A stretch of DNA of 64,000 bases, taken from the NCBI GenBank assembly GCA_009760855.2, contig WPIO01000345.1, positions 1 to 64,000 on the forward strand, in the 5' to 3' direction. Source of the stretch: Cristatella mucedo (Eukaryota > Bryozoa > Phylactolaemata > Cristatellidae). The translations under genes were made by a program, and so were the position numbers. Within the stretch, counting starts at the first letter, position 1. Every line of letters starts with the position of its first letter. The notes beneath the pieces were generated by a model that was not told where the DNA came from, made no database searches, and saw only the letters and a program-made list of their open reading frames with translations. Shown one piece after another: positions 22,388 to 33,798 of the stretch.

Positions 22388-25300
22388 TCATTTCGCACGA
22401 GTTCGCTGTAATTAGCGGAATACTTTTACACTTCAAATTCTCTCGTCGTACCGTGCGGTAGCTTGCAGCAGAGTGCTGCACCTTGTTAAAAGCCATTCGC
22501 ACTTGACTAACTCATTTCGTACGAGCTAGCAGCTGATCGCAGAATATTTTGAAATTTTAAATCTGCTCGTAGCAGCGTGCGGTAGCTGGCAGCAGAGTGC
22601 TGCACCTATTTTTAGGCCATTCGAAGTTGAATATCTCATTTCGCACGAGTTCGCTGCAGATCGCGGAATATATTCACAATTTAAATCAGCTCGTCGAAGT
22701 GTGCGGTCACTTGGTGCAGAATGCTACACCTTGCTTTAAGCAACTTGCACTTCAATGATTCATTTCGCACGAGTCCTCAGCAGATTGCGAAATATTTACA
22801 AACTTTTAATCTGCTCGTCAGAGCCTGCGGTAGCTTTGTACAGAGTGCTGCACCTTGCATCAGGCCATTCGCACATGAATAGATCATTTCAACCGAGTTC
22901 GCAGCAGATCACGGAATTTCTACACGATTCAAACCTGCTCGTGGCAGCATGCGGTAGCTTGCAGCAGAGTGCTGCACCTTGTTTTAAGCCATTCGCACTT
23001 AAAAAACTTATTTCGCTCGAGTTGGCAGCAGTTCGCGGAATATGTAGACACTTCAAATCTGCTCGTCGGAGCGTGTGGTAGCTTGCAGCAAAGTGCTGCA
23101 CTTTTCTTTAAGCTATTCGCACTTCTATAATTCATTTCGCACGAGTTAGCAGCAGATCGCGGATGATCTACACAGTTTTATACTGCTCGTCGGAGCATGG
23201 GGTAGCTTGCAGGAGAGCGATGCAATTTGTTTAAACCATTCGCACTTGAATGACTCATTTCGCACGAGTTGGCAGCAGATCCCCGAATATTGTTACACTG
23301 AAAATCTGCCCGTTGGAGCGTGTGGTAGCAGGCAGCAGAGTGATGTAATTTGTTTTAAGCTCCGTGCACTTAAATAACTCATTTCGCAAGACCTCGCAGC
23401 CGATCGCGGAATATGTAGAAACTTCAAATCCCCTCGTCGCAGCGTGCAGTAGCAGGCAGCAGACTGATGCAAATTGATTTAAGCCATTCGCACTTTAATT
23501 ACTCATTTCGCACGAGCTGGCAGCAATCGCAGAATACCTAGACACTTCAAATCTGCTCGTCGCAGCGTGCAATAGCTGGCAGCAGAGTGGTTTAATTTAG
23601 TTTTAGCCATTCGAACTTGAATAACTCCTTTCGCACGAGTTCGCAGCAGATCGCGTAATATTTTCTCGCTTCAAATCAGCTCGTCGCAGTGTGAGGTCGC
23701 TGGGTGCAGAGTGCTGCACCTTGCCTAAAGACACTTGCACTTCAATAATTCGTTTCGCACGAGTTCGCAGCAGATTGAGGAACATTTACACACTTTTAAT
23801 CAGCTCGTCGGAGCATGCGGTAACTTGCAAAAAAAGTGATGCAATTTTTTTTTAACCATTCGAACTTGAATGACTCATTTCGCACGAGTTCGCAGCAGAT
23901 CGTAGAATATCTTCAAACTTTAAATCTGCTTATTGGAGCGTGCGGCAGCTGGCAGTTGAGTGCCACATCTTGTTTTAAGCCATTCGTTCTTGAATACCTC
24001 ATTTTGCACGAATTCGCAGCAGATCGCGGATTATCCACACACTTTGAATCTTCTTGACAAACCGCACTGTAGCTCGCAGCAGAGTGCTGCACCTTCTTTT
24101 GGGCTATTCGCAATTGAATAACTCATTTCTTTCGAGTTTGCAGCATTTCGCAGAATATGTAGACACTTTTTATCTGCTCGTCGGAGCGTGTGAGAGCTGA
24201 CAAAAGGTTGATGCAATTTGTTTTAAGCCGTTAGCACTTGAATAACTCTTTTCGCACGACTTAGCAGCAGATCGTGGAATATCTACAGACTTTCAATCAG
24301 CTTGTTGGAACGTGCAGTAGCTGGCAGCTGAGTGCTGCACCTTGTTTTAGTCCATACGCACTTAAATAGGTCATTTCGCACAAGTTTGCTGCAGCTTGCA
24401 GAAGATTTTACACTTAAAATCTGCTTGTCGTACCGTGTGGTAGCTGGCAGCAGAGTACTGCACCTTGTTAAAAACCATTCGCACTTGACTAGCTCATTTC
24501 GTACGAGCTAGCAGCAGATCGCGGAATATCTAGAAACTTCAAATCTGCTTGTCGCAGCATGCAATAGCTGGCAGCAGAGTGATGCAATTTGTTTTAAAGC
24601 CATTCGCAGCTGAATAACTTGTTTCGCACGAGTTAGCAGCAGATCGCAGATTCTCTGCACACTTTAAATCGTCTCGTCGGAGCGTGCGGCAGCTGGCAGC
24701 AGAGTGCTGCACCTGGTTTTAAGCCATTCGAACTTAAATAACTCATTTCGGACGAGTTCGCCGCAGATAGCAGAAAATTTTCACACTTCAAGTCAGCTCG
24801 TCCAAGCTCGCTGTAGCTGGCAGCCGAGTACAGCATCTTGTTTATATGCCACTCACACTTCAATAATTCATTTTGCTCGAGTTCGCAGCAGATCGCGGAA
24901 TATCTAGACACTTTAAGTCATCTTCTCCCATCGTGCAGTAGCTGGGAGCAGAGTGATTTATTTGTTTTACGCCATTCGCACTTGATTAAATCCTTTCGCA
25001 CGAGTTCGCAGCAGATCGCAGATTATCTACACACTTTTAATCTGCTCGTGGCAGCGAGCAGTCTCTGGCAGCACAGTGCTGCACCTAGCACTAAGCCATT
25101 CACCCTTGAATAACTCATTTCGTACGAGTTCGCAGCAGTTTGCGGAATATGTAGACACTTTTAATCTGCTCTTCGGAGCATGCTGTACCTAGCAGCAGAG
25201 TGATGCAATTTGTTTTAAGCCGTTCGCACTTGAATAACTCATTTCGCACGAGCTGGCAGCAGATCGCAGAATACCTAGACACTTTAAATCTGCTCATCGC

Positions 25301-25783
25301 AGCGTGCAATAGCTGGCAGCAGAGTGGTTTACTTTAGTTTGAGCCATTCGAACTTGATTAAATCATTTCGCACGAGTTCGCAGCAGATCGCGGAATATTT
25401 TCACACTTCAAATCAGTTCGTCGTAGTGGGAGGTCGTTGGGTGCAGAGTGCTGCATCTTGCTTTAAGCAACTTGCACTTCAATAATTCGTTCCGCACGAG
25501 TTTGCAGCAGATTGCGGAACATTTACACACTTTTAATCAGCTCATCGGAGCATGCGGTAACTTGCAGAAGAGTGATGCAATTTTTTTTAAACCATTCGAA
25601 CTTGAATGACTTATTTCGCTCGAGTTCGCAGCAGATCGCGGAATATCTACACACTTTAAATCTGCTTATTGGAGCGTGCGGCAGCTGGCAGCTGAGTGTA
25701 ACACCTTGTTTTAAGCCATTCGTTCTTGAATACCTCATTTCGCACGACTTCGCAGCAGATCGCGGATTATCTACACACTTTAA

Positions 25784-26901
25784 ATCTCCCTGACACACCG
25801 TGCTGTAGCTCGCAGCAGAGTGCTGCACCTTCTTTTAGGCTAATCGCAATTGAAAAAACTCATTTCGTTCGAGTTCGCAGCAGTTCGCGGAATATATAGA
25901 CACTTTTAATCCGCTCGTCGGAACGTGTGAAAGCTGGCAGAAGAGTGATGCAATTTGTTTTAAGCCATTACCACTTGAATAACCCTATTCGCACGACTTT
26001 GCAGCAGATCGTGGAATATCTACAGACTATGAATCAGCTTGTCGGAACGTGTAGTAGCTCGCAGCTGAGTGCTGCACCTTGTTTTTAAGCCATTTGCACT
26101 TAAGTTGATCATTTCGCACGAGTTCGCTGCAGATCGCAGGAAATTTTCACACTTCAAATCTGCTCGTCGTACCGTGCGGTAGCTGGCAGCAGAGTGCTGT
26201 ACCTTGTTAAAAGCCATTCGCACTTAACTAATTCATTTCGTACGAGCTATCAGCTGATCGCGGAAAATCTAGAAACTTCAAATCTGCTCGACGCAGCGTG
26301 AGGTAGCTGGCAGCAGAGTGCTGCACCTTGTTCTTAAGCCATTCGCCCTGGAATGACTCATTTTGCACGAGTTTGCAGCAGATCGCTGAATACCTAGAAA
26401 CTTCAAATCTGCTCGTCGCAGCGTGCAATAGCTGGCAGCAGAGTGGTGCAATTCAGTTTAGGCCAATCGCTTTTGAATAACCTATTTCGAACGAGTTCGC
26501 AGCAGATCGCGGATTCTCTACACACTTTAAATCTGCTTCTCGGAGCGTGCAGCAGCTAGATGCAGAGTGCTGCACCTAGTTTTGAGCAATTCGAACTTAA
26601 TTAACTCATTTCGGACGAGTTCGCCGCTGATAGCGGAATATTTTCACAGTTCAAATCATCTCGTCGCAGTTTGCAGCAGCTAGCTGCAGAGTGCTGCACC
26701 CTTCTTTAAGCCACTTGCACTTTAATTATTCATTCCGCACGAGTTCCTAGCGGATTGCAGGATATCTAAGCACTTTTAATTTGCTCGTCGGAGCGTGCAT
26801 AGCTGGCAGCAGAGTGATGCAATTTTTTTTTAGCCATTCGCACTTGAATAACTCCTTTCGCACGAGTTTGCAGCAGATCGCAGATTATCTACACACTTTA
26901 A
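25784..26901 (+). repeat. 9-monomer block in U1
   Basis: A single copy bounded by ATCTCCCTGACAC and ATCTCCTTGACAC monomers. It is collinear with the U0 copy at an offset of about 4.84 kb. Confidence 0.85.
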
Positions 26902-27851
26902 ATCTCCTTGACACACCGTGCCGTAGCTCGCAGCAGAGTGCTGCACCTTATTTTAGGCTATTCGCAATTGAGTAACTAATTTTGTTCGAGTTCGCAGCAT
27001 TTCTCGGAATATGTAGACACTTTTTATCAGCTCGTCGGAGCGTGTGAGAGCTGGTAGAGGAGTGATGCAATTTGTTTTTAAGCCATTAGCACTTGAATAA
27101 CTCTTTTCGCACGACTTCCCAGCAGATCGTGGACCTTCAACAGACTTTCAACTAGCTTGTCGGAACGTGCAGTAGCTGGCAGCTGAGTGCTGCACCTTGT
27201 TTTAGTTCATTCGCACCTTAAAAAAAAATCATTTCGCACGAGTTCGCTGTAATTAGCGGAATACTTTTACACTTCAAATTCTCTCGTCGTACCGTGCGGT
27301 AGCTTGCAGCAGAGTGCTGCACCTTGTTAAAAGCCATTCGCACTTGACTAACTCATTTCGTACGAGCTAGCAGCTGATCGCGGAATATTTTGAAATTTTA
27401 AATCTGCTCGTAGCAGCATGCGGTAGCTGGCAGCAGAGTACTGCACCTATTTTTTAGGCCATTCGAACTTGAATATCTCATTTCGCACGAGTTCGCTGCT
27501 GATCGCGGAATATATTCACACTTTAAATCAGCTCTTCGAAGTGTGCGGTCACTTGGTGCAGAATCTACACCTTGCTTTAAGCAACTTGCACTTCAATGAT
27601 TCATTTCGCACGAGTCCTCAGCAGATTGCGAAATATTTACAAACTTTTAATCTGCTCGTCAGAGCCTGCGGTAGCTTTGTACAGAGTGCTGCACCTTGCA
27701 TGAGGCCATTCGCACATGAATAGATCATTTCAACCGAGTTCGCAGCAGATCACGGAATTTCTACACGATTCAAAAATGCTCGTGGCAGCATGCGGTAGCT
27801 TGCAGCAGAGTGCTGCACCTTGTTTTAAGCCATTCGCACTTAAAAAACTTA

Positions 27852-28290
27852 TTTCGGTCGAGTTCGCAGCAGTTCGCGGAATATATAGACACTTTTAATC
27901 CGCTCGTCGGAACGTGTGAAAGCTGGCAGAAGAGTGATGCAATTTGTTTTAAGCCATTACTACTTGAATAACCCTATTCGCACGACTTTGCAGCAGATCG
28001 TGGAATATCTACAGACTATGAATCAGCTAGTCGGAACGTGTAGTAGCTCGCAGCTGAGTGCTGCACCTTGTTTTTAAGCCATTTGCACTTAAGTTGATCA
28101 TTTCGCACGAGTTCGCTGCAGATCGCAGGAAATTTTCACACTTCAAATCTGCTCGTCGTACCGTGCGGTAGCTGGCAGCAGAGTGCTGTACCTTGTTAAA
28201 AGCCATTCGCACTTAACTAATTCATTTCGTACGAGCTATCAGCTGATCGCGGAAAATCTAGAAACTTCAAATCTGCTCGACGCAGCGTGC
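27852..28290 (+). repeat. Inserted segment of about four monomers in U2, with chimeric ends
   Basis: At about 27,852 the M12-like monomer switches (TTATTTCGGTCGAG) to the 25,860-type GTTCGCAGCAG / ATATATAGACAC sequence. It continues collinear with 25.86-26.29 kb. At about 28,281-28,296 it returns to the CGTGCGGTAGCTTGCAG of an M11-like monomer. The U1-to-U2 shift is 502 bp, or four monomers plus small indels. Confidence 0.75.
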
Positions 28291-31045
28291 GGTAGCTTGC
28301 AGCAGAGTGCTGCACCTTGTTTTAAGCCATTCGCACTTAAAAAAACTTATTTCGCTCGAGTTGGCAGCAGTTCGCGGAATATGTAGACACTTCAAATCTG
28401 CTCGTCGGAGCGTGTGTGGTAGCTTGCAGCAAAGTGCTGCACTTTTCTTTAAGCTATTCGCACTTCTATAATTCATTTCGCACGAGTTAGCAGCAGATCG
28501 CGGATGATCTACACAGTTTTATACTGCTCGTCGGAGCATGGGGTAGCTTGCAGGAGAGCGATGCAATTTGTTTAAACCATTCGTACTTGAATGACTCATT
28601 TCGCACGAGTTGGCAGCAGATCCCCGAATATTGTTACACTGAAAATCTGCCCGTTGGAGCGTGTGGTAGCAGGCAGCAGAGTGATGTAATTTGTTTTAAG
28701 CTCCGTGCACTTAAATAACTCATTTCGCAAGACCTCGCAGCCGATCGCGGAATATGTAGAAACTTCAAATCCCCTCGTCGCAGCGTGCAGTAGCAGGCAG
28801 CAGACTGATGCAAATTGATTTAAAGCCATTCGCACTTTAATTACTCATTTCGCACGAGCTGGCAGCAATCGCAGAATACCTAGACACTTCAAATCTGCTC
28901 GTCGCAGCGTGCAATAGCTGGCAGCAGAGTGGTTTAATTTAGTTTTAGGCATTCGAACTTGAATAACTCCTTTCGCACGAGTTCGCAGCAGATCGCGTAA
29001 TATTTTCTCGCTTCAAATCAGCTCGTCGCAGTGTGAGGTCGCTGGGTGCAGAGTGCTGCACCTTGCCTAAAGACACTTGCACTTCAATAATTCGTTTCGC
29101 ACGAGTTCGCAGCAGATTGAGGAACATTTACACACTTTTAATCAGCTCGTCGGAGCATGCGGTAACTTGCAAAAAAAAGTGATGCAATTTTTTTTTAACC
29201 ATTCGAACTTGAATGACTCATTTCGCACGAGTTCGCAGCAGATCGTAGAATATCTTCTAACTTTAAATCTGCTTATTGGAGCGTGCGGCAGCTGGCAGTT
29301 GAGTGCCACATCTTGTTTTAAGCCATTCGTTCTTGAATACCTCATTTCGCACGAATTTCGCAGCAGATCGCGGATTATCCACACACTTTGAATCTTCTTG
29401 ACAAACCGTGCACTGTAGCTCGCAGCAGAGTGCTGCACCTTCTTTTGGGCTATTCGCATTGAATAACTCATTTCTTTCGAGTTCGCAGCATTTCGCAGAA
29501 TATGTAGACACTTTTTATCTGCTCGTCGGAGCGTGTGAGTGCTGACAAAAGGTTGATGAATTTTGTTTTTAAGCCGTTAGCACTTGAATAACTCTTTTCG
29601 CTCGACTTAGCAGCAGATCGTGGAATATCTACAGACTTTCAATCAGCTTGTTGGAACGTGCAGTAGCTGGCAGCTGAGTGCTGCACCTTGTTTTAGTCCA
29701 TACGCACTTAAATAGGTCATTTCGCACAAGTTTGCTGCAGCTTGCAGAATATTTTACACTTAAAATCTGCTTGTCGTACCGTGTGGTAGCTGGCAGCAGA
29801 GTACTGCACCTTGTTAAAAACCATTCGCACTTGACTAGCTCATTTCGTACGAGCTAGCAGCAGATCGCGGAATATCTAGAAACTTCAAATCTGCTTGTCG
29901 CAGCATGCAATAGCTGGCAGCAGAGTGATGCAATTTGTTTTAAGCCATTCGCAGCTGAATAACTTGTTTCGCACGAGTTAGCAGCAGATCGCAGATTCTC
30001 TGCACACTTTAAATCGTCTCGTCGGAGCGTGCGGCAGCTGGCAGCAGAGTGCTGCACCTGGTTTTAAGCCATTCGAACTTAAATAACTCATTTCGGACGA
30101 GTTCGCCGCAGATAGCAGAAAATTTTCACACTTCAAGTCAGCTCGTCCAAGCTCGCTGTAGCTGGCAGCCGAGTACAGCATCTTGTTTTATGCCACTCAC
30201 ACTTCAATAATTCATTTTGCTCGAGTTCGCAGCAGATCGCGGAATATCTAGACACTTTAAGTCATCTTCTCCCATCGTGCAGTAGCTGGGAGCAGAGTGA
30301 TTTATTTGTTTTACGCCATTCGCACTTGATTAAATCCTTTCGCACGAGTTCGCAGCAGATCGCAGATTATCTACACACTTTTAATCTGCTCGTGGCAGCG
30401 AGCAGTCTCTGGAGCACAGTGCTGCACCTAGCACTAAGCCATTCACCCTTGAATAACTCATTTCGTACGAGTTCGCAGCAGTTTGCGGAATATGTAGACA
30501 CTTTTAATCTGCTCTTCGGAGCATGCTGTACCTAGCAGCAGAGTGATGCAATTTGTTTTAAGCCGTTCGCACTTGAATAACTCATTTCGCACGAGCTGGC
30601 AGCAGATCGCAGAATACCTAGACACTTTAAATCTGCTCATCGCAGCGTGCAATAGCTGGCAGCAGAGTGGTTTACTTTAGTTTGAGCCATTCGAACTTGA
30701 TTAAATCATTTCGCACGAGTTCGCAGCAGATCGCGGAATATTTTTCACACTTCAAATCAGTTCGTCGTAGTGGGAGGTCGTTGGGTGCAGAGTGCTGCAT
30801 CTTGCTTTAAGCAACTTGCACTTCAATAATTCGTTCCGCACGAGTTTGCAGCAGATTGCGGAACATTTACACACTTTTAATCAGCTCATCGGAGCATGCG
30901 GTAACTTGCAGAAGAGTGATGCAATTTTTTTTAAACCATTCGAACTTGAATGACTTATTTCGCTCGAGTTCGCAGCAGATCGCGGAATATCTACACACTT
31001 TAAATCTGCTTATTGGAGCGTGCGGCAGCTGGCAGCTGAGTGTAA

Positions 31046-31060
31046 CACCTTGTTTTGTTT
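31046..31060 (+). other. Out-of-register deletion junction in U2
   Basis: ACACCTTG-TTTT-GTTTTAAGCC joins a monomer like the one at 25,706 to one like 25,951 and retains an extra GTTTT. The lost segment is 243 bp, that is two monomers (248) minus the 5 bp left behind. The sequence after the join reads CCATTACTACTTG, matching 27,957 and 34,550 rather than 25,970. Confidence 0.8.
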
Positions 31061-32000
31061 TAAGCCATTACTACTTGAATAACCCTATTCGCACGACTTT
31101 GCAGCAGATCGTGGAATATCTACAGACTATGAATCAGCTTGTCGGAACGTGTAGTAGCTCGCAGCTGAGTGCTGCACCTTGTTTTTAAGCCATTTGCACT
31201 TAAGTTGATCATTTCGCACGAGTTCGCTGCAGATCGCAGGAAATTTTCACACTTCAAATCTGCTCGTCGTACCGTGCGGTAGCTGGCAGCAGAGTGCTGT
31301 ACCTTGTTAAAAGCCATTCGCACTTAACTAATTCATTTCGTACGAGCTATCAGCTGATCCCGGAAAATCTAGAAACTTCAAATCTGCTCGACGCAGCGTG
31401 AGGTAGCTGGCAGCAGAGTGCTGCACCTTGTTTTAAGCCATTCGCCCTGGAATGACTCATTTTGCACGAGTTTGCAGCAGATCGCTGAATACCTAGAAAC
31501 TTCAAATCTGCTCGTCGCAGCGTGCAATAGCTGGCAGCAGAGTGGTGCAATTCAGTTTAGGCCAATCGCTTTTGAATAACCTATTTCGAACGAGTTCGCA
31601 GCAGATCGCGGATTCTCTACACACTTTAAATCTGCTTCTCGGAGCGTGCAGCAGCTAGATGCAGAGTGCTGCACCTAGTTTTGAGCAATTCGAACTTAAT
31701 TAACTCATTTCGGACGAGTTCGCCGCTGATAGCGGAATATTTTCACAGTTCAAATCATCTCGTCCCAGTTTGCAGCAGCTAGCTGCAGAGTGCTGCACCC
31801 TTCTTTAAGCCACTTGCACTTTAATTATTCATTCCGCACGAGTTCCTAGCGGATTGCAGGATATCTAAGCACTTTTAATTTGCTCGTCGGAGCGTGCATA
31901 GCTGGCAGCAGAGTGATGCAATTTTTTTTTAGCCATTCGCACTTGAATAACTCCTTTCGCACGAGTTTGCAGCAGATCGCAGATTATCTACACACTTTAA

Positions 32001-33489
32001 ATCTCCCTGACACACCGTGCTGTAGCTCGCAGCAGAGTGCTGCACCTTCTTTTAGGCTAATCGCAATTGAAAAACTCATTTCGTTCGAGTTCGCAGCAGT
32101 TCGCGGAATATATAGACACTTTTAATCCGCTCGTCGGAACGTGTGAAAGCTGGCAGAAGAGTGATGCAATTTGTTTTAAGCCATTACCACTTGAATAACC
32201 CTATTCGCACGACTTTGCAGCAGATCGTGGAATATCTACAGACTATGAATCAGCTTGTCGGAACGTGTAGTAGCTCGCAGCTGAGTGCTGCACCTTGTTT
32301 TTAAGCCATTTGCACTTAAGTTGATCATTTCGCACGAGTTCGCTGCAGATCGCAGGAAATTTTCACACTTCAAATCTGCTCGTCGTACCGTGCGGTAGCT
32401 GGCAGCAGAGTGCTGTACCTTGTTAAAAGCCATTCGCACTTAACTAATTCATTTCGTACGAGCTATCAGCTGATCGCGGAAAATCTAGAAACTTCAAATC
32501 TGCTCGACGCAGCGTGCGGTAGCTGGCAGCAGAGTGCTGCACCTTGTTTTAAGCTATTCGCCCTGGAATGACTCATTTTGCACGAGTTTGCAGCAGATCG
32601 CTGAATACCTAGAAACTTCAAATCTGCTCGTCGCAGCGTGCAATAGCTGGCAGCAGAGTGGTGCAATTCAGTTTAGGCCAATCGCTTTTGAATAACCTAT
32701 TTCGAACGAGTTCGCAGCAGATCGCGGATTCTCTACACACTTTAAATCTGCTCGTCGTACCGTGCGGTAGCTGGCAGCAGAGTTCTGTACCTTGTTAAAA
32801 GCCATTCGCACTTAACTAATTCATTTCGTACGAGCTATCAGCTGATCGCGGAAAATCTAGAAACTTCAAATCTGCTCGACGCAGCGTGCGGTAGCTGGCA
32901 GCAGAGTGCTGCACCTTGTTTGAAGCCATTCGCCCTGGAATGACTCATTTTGCACGAGTTTGCAGCAGATCGCTGAATACCTAGAAACTTCAAATCTGCT
33001 CGTCGCAGCGTGCAATAGCTGGCAGCAGAGTGGTGCAATTCAGTTTAGGCCAATCGCTTTTGAATAACCTATTTCGAACGAGTTCGCAGCAGATCGCGGA
33101 TTCTCTACACACTTTAAATCTGCTTCTCGGAGCGTGCAGCAGCTAGATGCAGAGTGCTGCACCTAGTTTTGAGCAATTCGAACTTAATTAAACTCATTTC
33201 GGACGAGTTCGCCGCTGATAGCGGAATATTTTCACAGTTCAAATCATCTCGTCGCAGTTTGCAGCAGCTAGCTGCAGAGTGCTGCACCCTTCTTTAAGCC
33301 ACTTGCACTTTAATTATTCATTCCGCACGAGTTCCTAGCGGATTGCAGGATATCTAAGCACTTTTAATTTGCTCGTCGGAGCGTGCATAGCTGGCAGCAG
33401 AGTGATGCAATTTTTTTTTAGCCATTCGCACTTGAATAACTCCTTTCGCACGAGTTTGCAGCAGATCGCAGATTATCTACACACTTTAA
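32001..33489 (+). repeat. 9-monomer block expanded to 12 monomers in U2 (1,489 bp)
   Basis: It is bounded by ATCTCCCTGACAC (32,001) and ATCTCCTTGACAC (33,490). It contains a direct 372-bp duplication: 32,381-32,752 and 32,753-33,124 each start at CGTCGTACCGTGCGG. The block to its left (about 31,055-32,000) is the 9-monomer block truncated by the junction near 31,050. Confidence 0.85.
32381..33124 (+). repeat. Tandem duplication of three monomers (2 x 372 bp)
   Basis: The two halves start at 32,381 and 32,753, exactly 3 x 124 bp apart. The second half has GAGTTCTGTACC (near 32,780) where the first has GAGTGCTGTACC. The same substitution marks the second half of the equivalent duplication at 39,580 in U3. 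Confidence 0.85.
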
Positions 33490-33798
33490 ATCTCCTTGAC
33501 ACACCGTGCCGTAGCTCGCAGCAGAGTGCTGCACCTTATTTTAGGCTATTCGCAATTGAGTAACTAATTTTGTTCGAGTTCGCAGCATTTCTCGGAATAT
33601 GTAGACACTTTTTATCAGCTCGTCGGAGCGTGTGAGAGCTGGTAGAGGAGTGATGCAATTTGTTTTAAGCCATTAGCACTTGAATAACTCTTTTCGCACG
33701 ACTTCCCAGCAGATCGTGGACCTTCAACAGACTTTCAACTAGCTTGTCGGAACGTGCAGTAGCTGGCAGCTGAGTGCTGCACCTTGTTTTAGTTCATT

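Larger units (their letters stand above)
22371..27211 (+). repeat. Superunit U1, about 39 monomers (4,841 bp)
   Basis: It is measured between two copies of the marker CGCACCTT followed by an A-run. The first seven or so monomers (22.39-23.26 kb) are very close to M7-M12 and M1 of the 12-mer HOR. The rest is a fixed series of diverged monomers that ends with one 9-monomer block (25,784-26,901) and an M6-like monomer before the next marker. This is the simplest of the three superunits. Confidence 0.85.
27212..33798 (+). repeat. Superunit U2, about 53 monomers (6,587 bp)
   Basis: Relative to U1 it has four extra monomers (27,852 to about 28,290), two monomers missing (junction near 31,050), one extra 9-monomer block, and within the last block a 3-monomer duplication (39+4-2+9+3 = 53). 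Its insertion and its 3-monomer duplication are shared with U3, so U2 and U3 share a more recent ancestor with each other than with U1. Confidence 0.85.

Noticed and set aside
22370-22390. A9-A12 run as the poly-A tail of a retroposed element
   Set aside because: The sequence on both sides is ordinary monomer (M6-like and M7-like) in phase, with no target-site duplication and no inserted body. It is a slippage-prone run within the satellite.
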